Source of the DNA: Tetracladium setigerum | Taxonomy: Eukaryota > Ascomycota > Leotiomycetes > Helotiales | Assembly: GCA_031472005.1 (NCBI GenBank) | Contig: PZJY01000012.1 | Coordinates: 1,674,001-1,738,000 of the forward strand | Reading direction: 5' to 3' | Length of the DNA: 64,000 bases | Shown: in pieces, positions 22,891 to 36,400 of the stretch | Position numbering within the stretch: the first letter of the stretch is position 1 | How the letters are laid out: the number at the start of each line of letters is the position of its first letter | Translations under genes and position numbers: made by a program | The notes under the pieces: model-generated | The model's database searches: none | The model's input: the letters and a program-made list of their open reading frames with translations, nothing else | Told to the model about the DNA's origin: nothing

Positions 22891-23491
22891 ATGTGGATTG
22901 TTAACTGGTGTAAGTTTTACCTCTTTGCCCGGCGCCCCTCTCCCCTTCGCAGAACCCGCAGGAAGGACAGGATAGGATACCCGATAGCCAGACATAAAGA
23001 AACTGGAGAAAGATACCGAGACAGAGAAAGATGAATAACTGACAATTTTGCTTCTATAGTCTGGGACACGCTTGCGTCGCTTGGTCTGTTGAACAAGCAT
23101 GCTAAACTGCTGTTCCTTGGTTTGGACAATGCCGGAAAGACAACTCTGTTGCATATGTTGAAGGTGCGTTGAGAGATGCTGGATAGGATAGCTAGGCAGG
23201 CAGGCAAACTTTTCGTGGACTGCCTCCCTCCCCGCCGACCGAATCAATGGAATATATGGTGGTTTAGGAGGGGGTTTTTGGAGATTGAATACTGATATGG
23301 TTGGGTGTGTTGCAGAATGATCGAGTTGCTATTCTTCAACCTACGCTTCATCCTAGTGAGTTTTTTCCCGAAGGATGGTGGGTTGGTGTATGGGAGTTTA
23401 CTGATTGTCTTTTCTTTAGCTTCTGAGGAACTTGCTATTGGTAATGTGAAGTTCACTACTTTCGATCTTGGTGGTCATCAACAGGGTACGT

Positions 23492-23525
<34 letters not shown>

Positions 23526-24015
23526 TCTTTCTCGCCGCCCTCAAATTCTCTACATCAAAAGCAAAAAGCCAAAGCCAAAGCTAACGCACGCAAAACAGCA
23601 CGTCGTCTTTGGAAAGATTACTTCCCAGAAGTCTCGGGCATCGTCTTCCTCGTCGACGCCAAAGACCACGAACGTCTGATCGAATCCAAGGTTGAGCTCG
23701 ACGCCCTCCTCAGCATGGAAGAGTTAGGAAAGGTCCCCTTCGTCGTTCTCGGCAACAAGATTGATCACCCGGATGCCGTCAGTGAGGATGAGTTGAGACA
23801 TCAGTTGGGCTTGTATCAGACTACTGGAAAGGGCAAGGTGCCACTTGAGGGTATTAGGCCTATTGAGGTTTTCATGTGCTCAGTTGTTATGAGACAGGGT
23901 ATGTCTTTATCTTTGCTTTTGCTATTTTTTGTGGGCTTGAAAATGAACTGACTGGTGGTGTGTGCGATATTTAGGTTACGGTGAGGCTATCAGATGGTTG
24001 TCACAATACGTCTAG
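22891..24015 (+). CDS. SAR1: Sar1, COPII small GTPase
   Basis: Sar1 starts COPII coat assembly at the endoplasmic reticulum. Six exons (22891-22909, 23060-23163, 23316-23355, 23420-23485, 23599-23898, 23975-24015) give 189 residues, the standard length. The start MWIVNWF matches the membrane-inserting N-terminus of the family. GTPase motifs: G1 GLDNAGKTT, switch I PTLHPTSEELA, G3 DLGGHQQARRLW, G4 NKID and the G5 region MCSVVMRQGYGEA; the end is IRWLSQYV. Intron 4 carries a CA run followed by TA repeats (about 23496-23525). All splice sites are canonical and no frame break is needed, which makes it a good internal control for the frame-shifted neighbours. Confidence 0.96.
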
Positions 24016-25441
24016 ATCAAGCGAGCGGAGTTTACGGGCTAGATTGATTGAACGGGGTGGGTGATGGATGGCGGTCATGGTGTAGAGACGAGAGAGATGA
24101 GATGTTAAGGGCACACACAGGGAGAAGGAAGAGCGATGGGGAAATGGAGAGCGATGGAGAGAAACCGAGAGACGAAGTTATGCTCTTCTTCAATGGATGT
24201 ACTGCGTGGTTTCACTTATTATGCCGGAGTTCTTCTTCCTTCTTTTTCCCCATTCGGTCGTTGAGAGGATAAATGCTTCCCATTTTCTGGCATGGCATGG
24301 CATGGCATGGTCTTTTGGGAGTTCACACAGTAATACAAGAAAGAAGGAATCCGGGCCCTTGTCATATCAAATTCGTATCCAAGTATTCTTAATGTGCTAT
24401 ACCGAATTCTACTTACTATAGTAAGGCAACGCAAGGTATTGTAAGCCGGTCAAGGGAAGTAAATAACTCCTCTCTCTTTCTTATCTTGATTTTTTCTACT
24501 CTCTATGTTCATAGGTAAGAGGTATTCAAACCAAATATTCTTGGTGTACCTCAGCAATGCAAGGCATATTAATACTATCAGGGCAGTAAATAAGTTATTC
24601 TTCCTTATCTCTCTCCAATTTTTGTTCATGTTCAATATATAGATATGTATTGACGTCTATGTATTCTCCCACCTAAGAAGGACATATTTCCGAGTCTGTA
24701 CAACCATAACCATCCACTCCCCACTTCTGGCCCCCTTACATGGTTGAGATCACGAACAAGGTACCTTACCGTATCTTCTACCCCAAGATATGCAATCTCA
24801 GATATTGTACCACCACACACTTCCATATTTCCCCTGTTTACTTTCTGTCTTTCAAATTCCTAATCAAAAAAAAAGACCGAATGATAGAATGAAAACAAGA
24901 TCACCAGATTATTATATTTTTCGCGTGTACAAAAGTTGCATGTGGTTGTGAGGCGGTGGCCCACTACGTCATCTGATGATTGTCCAGATGCCTGTCGCGC
25001 GAGGACCCCTTCCCAACAAGTACGGAGGGGGATTCCTTCTAAGGGCAAGTCAATAATAATCCAATCCATTTGCTCCGAACAGAACACGCCGGACGACGAC
25101 ATTACAGACAGGTACCTATTTGGATTTTTGTTTATGATTTCTTAAGATTCGACACGAAACGAAACGAAATCCTGACTCGGCGTAATTGAAGTTACGACTG
25201 AGACTGAGACAGACAATGGCAATGAATTGCTGTGTTTTATAACATCCGCCACTTGCCTACCTACCTTACCTTAAACACGACTGAGCTACATACCTACCTA
25301 TACAATACCTCCAATTTTCTCCACCGAGATCATCCAACGTCCTCTTCGCTCCAAACGAAACAAGCCACGAAACAAGCAAAGCAGAATATAGCATAAACTC
25401 CATCGAGATCAGCGAAACAGAGGAAACACCAAACAAACGCA
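24016..25441. other. Intergenic, no gene seen
   Basis: SAR1 3' flank and lipase promoter. It contains a short GGCAT pentamer run near 24290-24310 and TACCTACCT-type motifs near 25255-25310. No supported gene. Confidence 0.6.
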
Positions 25442-28061
25442 ATGGCAGACCTCCGCCACTCCACCGACGGCCCCTCTCCCCTCTCCCGAGAAGGCTACGA
25501 CGAATCCCTCCTCCCAGACTACGACGTTGAATTCCTCTCTGTAGAAGACATCCAAGCCTTTGCGAGCGCGCTTAGTGCGCCTGAGCCTTCGCCGCCGGGG
25601 GGAGATGATGCTAGTAGTGCGTATGGATTGACGAGTCGGAATAGTGTTGTTATTGGTGGTGATGTAGATGGGAGTTGGAGTGGGGTGGCGAGTGCGAGGG
25701 AGAGTAGGAAGGGGTCGATCGCGGGATTGGGGGTATTAGGAGGGGGAGCTCGAGTGGGCTTTTGGGAGATGGGGGTTTGAATGGGGGAAAAGGCGGAGGT
25801 GGAGGAGGGGCGAGGGAGAGTAGAGAGAATTTGTTCATTACGGCGCAGAATGATTGGGCGCCTGTTGGTGGTAGTGGTAGTGGAGTGACGAAGAGGAGGA
25901 CGGGTTCGACACATTCTATGTCCGGGGCGAAAGGAAATGGTGGTAGGGCGGCGACAATAGAGGGGAGTGGGAATACAAACTCAAACACGAACACGAGCGG
26001 GCGCCGAACGAGAAAGAAAGATCGCAAGAGGAAACAACGTCGGAGTAGTGACGAGACCAGAGAAGGCTATTTATACACCATCCTCGCCTGGCCACTGCTT
26101 GCCGTCGTGGGAGCGTGGATTGCTGGACTTGGGGTTAGCTATTTGAGCACAAGACTGTACATCTGGCTGTACGAGCATTTTGTGGCATGGAGGGGGAAGC
26201 GAAATCGATTGAGAGTGAAGCTACATGCAACGGACAATTATGCGGATTGGGTCAAGGAGGCGAGGGCCTTGGATGGGTATTTAGGAAATGAGAGCTGGAA
26301 GGAGGTGGATGAGTATGCATACTATGATCATAAGACTGTGCGTAGGGTGGTGGACCAGTTGAAGAAGTTTAGGAGGAAGGTTGAAGCTGGTGCTGGCGGT
26401 GGCGGGGATGAGGGTGATGGATTGAAGGCTGTCGAGGATTTGAAAGCCTTGGTGGAGGCGTGTGTGAAGAATAATTTCGTTGGCGTGGAGAATTCGAGAT
26501 TGTACTCGCAGACTTATTATGGGACGAAGAATTTGGTGCAGGAGTTTGTGGATGAGGGTATGTTGCCTTTTCTATGTCTTTTTTTGGAGCTGGTCGTAGA
26601 CGATGCTTAGAAGAGTTGGGCTAATGAGAGATGTATAGTGGAACGCGATATTACTATCCTCTCAGCAACCGATCTTCTAGATGCTGAAGAGAAGCGAAAC
26701 CTCTTCAGGAAAATGCACACCAACTTCGGTCGAACAGCGCTCTGTCTATCTGGCGGTGCATCATTTGCATACTACCACTACGGCGTAGTCAAAGCCCTCC
26801 TCGACGCTGATCTCCTCCCAGAGGTCATAACCGGAACCTCAGGCGGCGCACTCGTCGCAGCACTCGTAGCAACGCGTACGAATGACGAGTTGAAGAAACT
26901 GTTAGTCCCAGCATTGGCAGGGAAAATCAATGCCTGCTCGGAACCTTTCACGACATGGATACCGAGATGGTGGAAGACGGGCGCAAGATTTGATTCGCTC
27001 GAGTGGGCAAGGAAGTGTAGTTGGCATACAAGAGGAAGTATGACTTTTAGAGAGGCTTATGAGAGGACGGGAAGGATCTTGAATGTTTCTTGCGTTCCTG
27101 CTGATCCGCATTCCCCCACGTAAGTTTCTCGCTTAATAGTAAACAAAAACAAAACAACACAACAGAGCACAAACTAACAACCTCCCCTTCCTAGTATCTT
27201 AGCTAACTACCTCACTGCCCCCGACTGCGTAATCTGGTCTGCCGTCCTCGCCTCCGCTGCCGTCCCAGGAATTCTCAACCCCGTCGTCCTCATGACCAAA
27301 AACCGCGACGGCTCACTATCCCCCTATTCCTTCGGTCACAAATGGAAAGACGGCAGCTTACGCACCGACATTCCCCTCAAAGCACTCAACCTCCATTTCA
27401 ACGTCAACTTCTCCATCGTATCACAGGTAAACCCGCACATCAACCTCTTCTTCTTCTCCTCGCGCGGTTCCGTCGGTCAACCCGTAACTCACCGCCGCGG
27501 CCGCGGCTGGCGCGGTGGTTTCCTCGGAAGTGCAACCGAGCAGTACCTCAAACTTGATCTGAACAAATGGTTGAAGGTTGTACGACATTTAGAACTCCTC
27601 CCCCGACCGCTCGGCCAGGATTGGAGTGAGATATGGCTGCAGCAGTTCTCAGGCACCATCACCATCTGGCCACGCAGCATTGTGAGTGATTTCTGGCATA
27701 TCCTATCGGATCCGGATCCAAAGCGGTTAAGCAGGATGTTGCATGTGGGGCAACAGAGCGCGTTCCCGAAGTTGAAGTTTTTGGGAAATAGGATGAAGGT
27801 TGAGAGGGCCATTGAGGCGGGGAGGAAGGCGAGTAGGAGGGTGGGGTGGGAGGATGATAGTGATGACGATGGACCGTTTGGAGTGGGTGGTTTGGGGGAA
27901 GGAGTGTGACGGAGGGGGAGACGGAGGAGGGGGAGGTTGATACGGATGTGGATGGGGATGGGTATGGGGAGGCGGTTGGGAGTACGGAAGATGAGCAAGA
28001 GAGAGAGGAGAGAGAGAAGGAGGGTTTGTTGAGGGATTTGGAGGTTGCTGGTGGTACGTAG
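25442..28061 (+). CDS. Patatin-type triacylglycerol lipase (Tgl3/4/5 group), two apparent 1-base frameshifts
   Basis: Lipid-droplet lipases of this group hydrolyse stored triacylglycerol. Three exons (25442-26557, 26639-27119, 27195-28061). The N-terminus is acidic then Gly-rich; a hydrophobic segment ILAWPLLAVVGAWIAGLGV is followed by the DUF3336-type region (WKEVDEYAYYDHKTVRRVV). The patatin domain has the oxyanion loop CLSGGASFAYYHYGVVKAL, the nucleophile motif GTSGG (Ser) and a later DGS (WKDGSLRTDIPL) in the place of the catalytic Asp. The frame breaks at GGGGG 25742-25746 (GVLGGG passes to SSSGLLGDGG) and at GGGGG 27894-27898 (GVGGL passes to VTEGETEEGEV); one base at each run restores a total of 821 residues with an acidic tail. 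As given, the frame stops at 27909. Confidence 0.87.
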
Positions 28062-28724
28062 TGAGATGATAAGTAGGTTGCGGTGGGGAGGAAGTGAGAA
28101 TATCCCATGAGTGAAGAAATGGGTTAGAAATCATCATAGAGGATAGAATTTCAAAGAAAGTAATACAATCAATCAATGCATCCATGTATCTTTTTATCTG
28201 TGATATTCGACCATGAAAAAGCGACAGGAGAAATGTATACTATTCCATCATCTCTTCATGTCATTTAGGTACCTGGTTATTCATTCATCTCTTCAAGAGT
28301 GATAGAATGGAAAGAGAAGAGAGAGCTTTACAGCAGAAATTTGGCTTATTGGTTTTTTTCATATTGAAATCCATTGTTATTCCAAAGTCTCGGGATTTCC
28401 TACTTTTAGGCTGTGGGTTGACTGGCTTTTTTAAAGCACAGTACTTATTGCTAACTGGATTTTTATGACAGCCATATATGCCGGAGGACAATAATGGTTG
28501 GGCATATGCTTATTGTGCATTGCCAACCAGCCATCAAAGACTTCCCTCGTCTTGTGTCCATACCTGCCCTTCCGTAGCAACGCCATAGCTCATTGTTGCG
28601 GTACTGCGACCTTTAATCACGAGTTTATCCCCTCTTTCGATATTTTGGCAGCACTTCTCACCTCCCCGTCGAGCCAAAAAATTCAATATCTCTCTCTATC
28701 TTCCCATTCCTTCCTCCCACCACC
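28062..28724. other. Shared 3' space between the lipase and NAT3 genes
   Basis: The two genes converge here. No gene seen; T-rich stretches may serve as 3' end signals. Confidence 0.5.
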
Positions 28725-29419
28725 TCACCACACATCCTCCGGCCTAACCTCCCACTTCTCCCCATCACTCCTCGTATGCTCCCCTTCACATCCCTCGCCA
28801 ACCCCTTCCTCATATCAAACGCATCCTCGCCTCCATCCTCCTCCCCCTCACCCTTCCCACTACTCACATTATCACTATAATAATCCGTCACGACCCTAAA
28901 CACACTATATCCCAGTCCCTTATAAAGCGCCTGCGCAATCTTGTTACTCTTCCGCACGAACAGATCCACGAACCAGGCGTTATAGTTGTCGCCGGACGTT
29001 TCGAGCGATGTGGTGAGCGTGCGGGCGAGACCGAGGCGGCGCGCGTGAGGCGCGACTGTGAGGGCGGTGATGTGGGCGTGGTAGGGGAGGTAGTGCGGGG
29101 AGTGGAGGAGGTGGGAGGGCGAGGATTCGAGTTTGGACATCACTGTTGGAGGTTAGTTTGTGGGTTGGGTTGTGTGAGGGGGATTGAAGTTGGGAGGGAG
29201 GGATATTCTGGAGGGGTGTGTTGGATAGGTAGGTGGGTTGAGATACGTACTGTAGGCGTCGATTGTACCATCTTGGCCTTCAGCTACGTTGAATAGATGT
29301 GGCCATCTGGCAATGTAGGAGAAGTAGAAGTTGAGATCGTATGTTTCAGTGAGGGGATCGAGGTTGGTGGGGTTGAATTTGAAGATATCGGTTGCGTGAA
29401 AAGGGCGGAGGGAGGTCAT
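28725..29419 (-). CDS. NAT3: NatB catalytic subunit Nat3/Naa20, with an apparent 1-base frameshift
   Basis: NatB acetylates the N-terminus of proteins starting Met-Asp, Met-Glu or Met-Asn on the ribosome. Exons 29419-29251 and 29142-28725 flank a 107 bp intron. Start MTSLRPFHATDIFKFNPTN, then LDPLTETYDLNFYFSYIARW, KLESSPSHLLHSPHY, HITALTVAPHARRLGLA (acetyl-CoA loop RRLGLA), AWFVDLFVRKSNKIAQ and GYSVFRVVTDYYSDN. At CCCC 28781-28784 (GGGG on the coding strand) the given frame leaves the family; the neighbouring frame supplies the expected end, SDGEKWEVRPEDVW and stop at 28727-28725. With one extra base the protein has 195 residues, the usual size. As given the frame runs on to about 28658 with an Arg/Gly-rich tail. 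Confidence 0.92.
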
Positions 29420-30149
29420 TTTTGGGAATATTCCTCACTAGAGAGGATTATTTGGGTTGTGAGAAGAGAGATTTGTCTTGTGGTGGTTGGAGTTGTGAGG
29501 AGATCAGGTGGTGTTGTAAAATGTGGTCATGGTTGTTGTTGTTCCCATTCTAGAAGTTCACTTGACTTTTCTCGAGACGAACCGAGAGGCATCACGAAAT
29601 GATCTCCAAGTCACTTGCTTGCAACACCACCTCATTTTTTTACCCAAATATCACCCGAGAACCAAGACAAACATCTTCAGCAAAAAATTACAGCTTTGTT
29701 AATTCTTTGCGCACGTTCATTTGATAAGAGGACGAAATAAGCATAAACACAGCAGATATCACGGCATATCATATTATCGCATTGCTGCAATCTGCCGTCT
29801 CCGCCAATCGCGAACTCACGAGCCGAACGACGACCCCGAATTTCTGAGGAAAGGTTCATGGCATAGCATGAATATCAACAACCACGGCATAAATCACCAA
29901 TCCCTGAACCCTCCACCACAACACCATCTGCAATCAAAACAATAGAAATCCCTTCTCGATCTCACCGGCGCGTTTTAGGACGTGTTTTTCCCCTCCTCCA
30001 GAAAGAAAGAAGGCTCTCGGCTGTTAAAGAAGAAGCAAATAAGATTGTCGGTCACTACTTTTCTATTTGGTTGAGCGTCCTCACCGTCTGCTTTGGCAGC
30101 ACCGATATTCAAGCTGGACGATCACCAGAGCTTCACTCATACCTCTGCT
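29420..30149. other. Divergent promoter region
   Basis: Lies between NAT3 (minus) and the 30.2 kb gene (plus). No gene seen. Confidence 0.5.
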
Positions 30150-31351
30150 ATGCCTTCCTCCCCGAGAACACCGCGGCATAGTCGACATCCCTCCACTATT
30201 GATGTGTCCTTCACTTCACCCTCCAGCGAACGCAGACTTTCAAAAGCCTCCATCAACTCCCCTACCTCCCCAAATCACAGACATAGTATTGCGCGGTCGG
30301 ATTCAATAGGGAACGACGTCTTCGGCAGTGGTGGTGGAGGAGCGGAGTCAAATGGACTGGGAAATCTGGCAGATGAGTTGGCGGATGCGTGGGATGATGA
30401 GGAGGAAGAGGAAGAGGAGCCAGATATGAATTTCCAGGATGCAGGAAAGATGGAAGAGGGTGCTACAAGGGATAGTGGTGTGGATGTTAATTCTTCGCCT
30501 TCGGGGAAGCCGCAGAATCTGGTGCCACCGGGGCACTTGCGAATGGCCATCATAGGAGGATGAGAAGTGATTATGACGGGAGTGATTATGGGGATGAGTC
30601 TGATTTGGATAGTCCGGGGATATTACCGCCTGGATTGGTAGCTAGGATGGACTTGGTGGAGAGTTTGGCGAGGAGGGGGACTGAAGAGAATGGAAGTGAG
30701 AGGGATGGGGTGGTGAAGAGGGTTATTGAGGAGTTGAAGGATCTGGGTGGGCAGTCTAATGTCGAGGGTAGTGCCTCTAGGTATGTAACTCCCTCTCCAA
30801 CGCATTCTTTTTTCACCGGAAATCTAACAAAGACACAACAGACTCATCACAGCGCACTCCGCTCTCTCAACTCATCTCCTCCACCAAACACGAGCCCTTC
30901 AATCACTAGCCTATCCGCTATTCTCCCCCGGTACCCTCCCCCAGACGAAGAAACAATCGAAGACCTCCTCCCCCTTCTCACCACCCTTTCCGAATCAATG
31001 CCACGCCCCACAACAGCAGCATTCAACTCCCTCTCGCAACTCCACGGTCTCACAGCCGATTTAATCCAAACAATAAACTACCTCTCCGATACGCTACACA
31101 TGTCACGTCAAACCACCACAATGGCAACTCGTCGTTTGAAGAGCGCGAGGGAACAGGTAGCCGAGATGAGGAAAGAGGAGGAGGAGAGGGAGGAAGGGGA
31201 GAGGTGGTTGAGTAAGGGAAATTGGAGTGAGAGATTAGGCAATAGAGAGTGTGCGGGTGTTTGTGGAGATGTGGTGGGTGGATTCGAGGAGGTGTGTAAT
31301 TCCTGGAGGGATAGGTTATTGGCACAGGAAAGCATTGGTGTTGCTTCCTGA
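30150..31351 (+). CDS. Uncharacterised conserved-looking protein, two apparent 1-base frameshifts
   Basis: I do not recognise the family. Exons 30150-30780 and 30842-31351 flank a 61 bp intron (GTATGT...ACAACAG). The start ATG gives MPSSPRTPRHSRHPST; an upstream open frame has no ATG. Features: Ser/Pro-rich N-terminus, LADELADAWDDEEEEEEE acidic stretch, the junction HLRMA to RRMRSDYDGSDYGDE, then LPPGLVARMDLVESLARRG, SNVEGSASRLITAHSALS, DEETIEDLLPLL and a helical, charged C-terminal half (TRRLKSAREQVAEMRKEEEE; ECAGVCGDVVGGFEEVCNSW). Frame breaks at CC 30547-30548 and CCCCC 30925-30929 each need one extra base; then exons sum to 380 residues. The helical C-terminus could form a coiled coil; the function is unknown. 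Confidence 0.65.
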
Positions 31352-33442
31352 TCGTTTCCCCATGAGGTTTGATGTTTGGTGGCTGGATGGGGTGGAGGGC
31401 TTTGGTAGAGGGCTTTGGTAGAGGGGTTTTGGGAGTGGGTGGAGGGACGAAGTCTAATTTGCCGAATTGGTCAGGCAGGAGGCGGGGCGGACTCTACAAT
31501 ATGAATGAATGGATGGTGTTCTCGGAAATATTGAATAATGAATTGGGCGTTTTTGTTGGGTGCAAGATATGCCGACGATTCTTGTTGGGAGGGTTTGTAT
31601 AGACGAAAAGACAAGAATGAATCAACAATAGATATAAATGAAAAGGACATGATTGAGAATCACTCCCTTGGGGTATGATAAGATCGTTTGATATGTGTGT
31701 GTGACTGTGTTGTGAGTGCGTACAGGCCTACTATTCATCTCGCTATGGCTTCATCTAGGTATCTACCTTGGCCTGTAAATAGAGAACATAGGTAATTACT
31801 TTCAGGATTACAAAAGGAAAATTCAACAAGAAAAACAACATTAATTTGACAATGAAGATCACCGTCTCCACCACCGGCCATACCCTACCCTACTCCTCCT
31901 ACTGTCAATCACTCCCATCCCATCATCATCAGTCACACCAGCATTAACACCATCACTTCGTGGTGGTTCGATGCTCAATTCCTTGTCAAGTATAATAATA
32001 GGTTTATGAAGAAAGGTGGAAGCAGAAGTTGTGATATTGAGTTTAACAATGATACCCGAATAATTCAATCGAGTAGTTTAATTCACTTACCTATTTCTAA
32101 ATTATCACACACAAGCGTGGCCGGGATGGAGGTCATTCATGTGGAGTGGGTGGGATTTGAGGATGACGATGATGATGGTGATAGACTCAACCGTCGCGTT
32201 GGTGGTGGTTGCTATTGCTGGTGTTCTTGTGGGGTTTTGATACAGCAGTAGTGTTAGTGTTGACGGATCCAAACCGTGGGAGGAAAAGTACAAGGAGTTC
32301 GATCCCCCAAGTAAGCTTCTTAGAGCTGAAGCTTGACGGCTTTTGATTGTGGAAGCTCGCTTCTCTCGTTTACTTTGTTGTATCGGAGTTATTTACTCAA
32401 GGTGGTTTGATGCAAGCGATATCGAAGCGAACAATTTGCCAAGAATATAGCAAGATACTTGTCTCGCTGTACCAAAATCTGGTATCAATCGATAGCCAGA
32501 GATTTGATTGAGGCTCCGACCTCTCACGCCTTACTGAAACGACTGGTTGATATGGAAGATTGTATTTCAATGGTTTTCCTTGGCTGGATTAGGTTGAGCA
32601 TGAAGGCCAGAAGGCCATCCATGAGGCAAACAGCCATGCGCATGGCATATTTCTGCCTTAGATACCTTTTCATGGTCGTATGTTTGGTTTTGCTTGTGGT
32701 GTGTGGAAATGTCAGGGGAGAGAAAAGGGGGGTGTGGACTAGGTTGTGGACCAAAGGCTGAAAACTTTTATAAGATATCAGTATTTACATTAGCTGATGG
32801 TTGTTCCCGGTTCTTGGTAGTAGATAAGTCTGAATCAGAACTGATTACAGAGCAGTAGGCAAGAGAAAACATGAAGAAAGCCAAGTGTATACTTTTTTTC
32901 TCGGCATGCAAAGCGACCTAGTACGGTACAAATTGAATACTGCACAGAATGGCACTGTGCATTTGGCGGTGGTCCTTTCTTTTCTTGTTTGGTATTTGCT
33001 ATTATGATTGGTCGATAATCTAGAAACTTTGACCAATCGACCCTTAAAATGACATTCTAGCCCACCAAATGAGTCAAATTTCATCACCGAGACATTGCAG
33101 GTGAAGTTGCCTTGTTCCTCCAAAACCTAGCTACCTTACCTACACATCGCCCGAAGCGGACTAGTGAGATTGGGGCGATGTCCTTCATAAGATACAGCCT
33201 TGCAACAAACTCTGAAACTTAAACCGCAACCGATCATTTTCCTTTTGATTTGACGACTCCGTTTGGCGGGGGGCTGTTGGAACGTCCAGTTCGTGAGTTG
33301 ACTTGGGGACGCGGCTCCCCTGAATCGACGGCTCCTCTTTAGTTCGGCCATTCACAACCCCACCCATAGAGATGAGATCCCCGTGGACAATCTCGACTTC
33401 ATCACTACTTTCCATTCGTTCTCTTCGAGCTCTCACTCTGTG
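31352..33442. other. Intergenic, no supported gene
   Basis: About 2.1 kb. Frames at 32006-32251 and 32459-32761 lack motifs or splice continuation. A TACCTTACCTAC motif lies at about 33134. Confidence 0.5.
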
Positions 33443-36400
33443 ATGGAGCAGTATCGTTTGAGGTGCCCTCCGCCACCTCGAAGTTGCAAAAATTATGAAA
33501 TACTCAAGATAGTCCTCCAAGCAGCCCTTCCAAAAATCAACGACGATCCAGCCACCTTCTTTCAAGATCTTGAGAAGTGGGAGAAAGTCGGTTTCTTCTC
33601 TCGCGATGGAATCGAGAGGGCCATGAAAGAGAATGAGGCAACAAGAGTGGTAAAACTAATTAATTGTGATTGTTCCGAATGTAATCCTCGAAGACCAGTT
33701 GGGTTAGATATCAACGACCTGGTCCTAAAAACCGTGGATAGGGGATGGCTCGTCCTTGCGATTTTGGTCTACCTAGGGAAACCTTACCTGCTCTCCAACT
33801 GGATGAAGAACCCTAATATCTCCAATAACAACCTTGACGGTGCCGGACAACACCTGAGAGACATGTCCGCGAGAGAGAACGAATCTCTATTTGAGACATC
33901 GATGGAGAAGTTGCTGTTTACTGGAGCATACTTCCGAGCTATTCAACTTTTCAGGCCGACTCGTTTCGAGTCCCCAAAGAGGGATTGATTTCGAAAAATC
34001 ACTACAGTGAACATCATCGCTTCCCGTACTTGGACGAGAATTACGAGTTTCGTGAAGGTCATTCTGGAGTGCTGACCAAGTTCACGATTCCAGACGAGTA
34101 TATAGATCCTACTCTCCAAGACAGCGTAGTAGAGTATCCGGAGTGTAGAAGGAATAATGACAAAAAGGTACATGACGTGTGAAAACTTGGCCGGTTTGTT
34201 TTTGTTTCGTGGAAATCGCTAAATTGTGGTAGCTTGTTTTTGTACGAAAGGTTTTGAAGCCATCTCTTGCCCACGGCAACATCGAAATAAACATGGAACT
34301 TGATATGCTACGTATGGTCTCGTTGCTCAAGAAGGATGTCAAGGAGGACCTTCCGGAAATTATCAAGCGCGGTGTCAAGGACAACATCATCACGCTGATC
34401 GCATTCTATACTTGGCGCAATGAGATCCACTTCGTTTTCCCATTTGTAGAAAGCGACCTTCGTGCTCTGCTCCATTCGAATTGGAAGCCACAACATATCG
34501 GGCCATCTCCAAATCAACCTCTTCCTGACCATTGGTTGTGGAAGCAGATGGTGGGAGTATCGGGTGCACTTAGCGCCATTCACACTGGAATGAAAAACCC
34601 CTTCAGGGGTAAAGAAGGTCAAATCATATCTTTCCACTTCGACTTGAAGCCGGCAAATATTCTCGTTACCAATACTGGAGTCTTAAAAATTACCGATTTT
34701 GGACAGTCGCTTCTTCAACTTGTCGGAAAAGATGACGGCTTGGACGGGCCTTTGAGAGGTGGTGACCTGGAGTACAGAGCTCCAGAGTCCAAGCCGTTGA
34801 GAGAATCGATGGAGTCTATCCAGGCAGACCCCAATCTTTTGAACGATGAGATGCGAGTTTCATTGAATTATGATGTGTTCTCTCTAGCCTGCATCATGAT
34901 CGAAGTCATACTCCTTTTGCTTGACCCACCACAGGCATCTTCAAAGGATCACAGGCTCAAAAAATTTGTTAATGCTCGACATAGTGAAGCTAAGACAACT
35001 GCATTCTTTGCAGAGGGCGAACTAAAAAATTGTGTCCAAGATGAGCTTGAACAGTTGAAGATGCCTTCCGAACAATCCAAAGCTTTAGACCAATATATGC
35101 TCAGCTTGGCTAGACTTCTCTCTTCTATGTTTTCTGTTAACCAAAGAGAAAGGTTGTTTTCTGATCGAGTGGTCGAAGAGTTGGAGGAAATGAGAGAAAA
35201 ATACGAAGAAGACCAAGAACCGGACGCCCAATTGATTCGCGAATTCAAAGATAAGCCCGAACGAGGTTGCGAAGAAATCGGATGGTATGAAGTACAGAAT
35301 GATGAAGAATGTGAACCTAAACCCATGTCTTTCTTATACATGTAAGTTTTTCCCTCTTTTTTTGCCTTTGTTCCGGTTTATCGTTGACGTTTTCGAAGAG
35401 ACGGCGTCATCTTTGAACTTGTCATGAACGATGGCAACAACCACACCCATAGTACGGAGAGAAGTGCGTGTAGGCTTCAAGTCTTTCGCAAAATTGCACC
35501 AACTTCTGGACATTTGAGGCGAGGATCGGTTAGCAAAGCGTTAATAGAGAGTGACGAAATATGTATTCGACGAGTCTTTGATCGAGAGGGTCAATCCCAA
35601 GAAAGACGTGACTGGTGTAAGCCTTCTTGCCCCCATCTTCCATCAGTTTTTGTTACACAAGCTAATGTACAATGCACAGTTGGCACCAAGTCCGCCTTTT
35701 TTGTTCCTATTTATTTGTATGAAAAAAAGATTGCATGCGGACTCTATGAACGCGGAAAAGACCTCTTTCAATATACATTCCAGTCTATTAGAGGTGAGTA
35801 ATGAAAGACAATTCTTGTTTGGCTCCCTAATATATCACAGATGCACACAAATTTCAAGCTGCAATTCTCCAGCATACCGTACAGCCGACGTCAGAGTAAG
35901 CACAAAGTCCATCCGCATTGTTACAAGCAGAATTGTTAATTTCCTTGAAGCCTCGAAATCACGGCCCTGACCATACATTCGGCAAGTAAAGGATCAGAGC
36001 CTAGGGACATCTCTCCCGGTGCATCGTCCTTTAGACTGCAACACTGGGAATGGTCACTACCACCAATTCTAGGGCCCATTGTATCAAACGAGCCAAGCAA
36101 TATCGTTTCGCGATCTGCCACGAGCCGAACCAGCAGCTCAACATACTCATCGGGATCACGATCGTCGCGCAAAGCGACTCCGGCTAAGAAACCCCAGTAC
36201 TTGGTTGCATTCGCTGGTAAAGATGAGCCTCTGATCTACATCCCAAGTAAGCCATCCGTGTTCAAGTCCATTTCATCAAGGGGAAGATCTGACATGAACC
36301 ACTACTGTAGTCAACAACGGCAAACAAATCATCAAGCAAGGCATTCAACCAAAAGGGCGTGCCCCTCAAGTGGTTATAACGCCTGATGTTAAGTACAACC

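Noticed and set aside
32290..32320. Possible tRNA B-box-like sequence (GAGTTCGATCC)
   Set aside because: No A-box at the right distance and no cloverleaf stem that I could fold.
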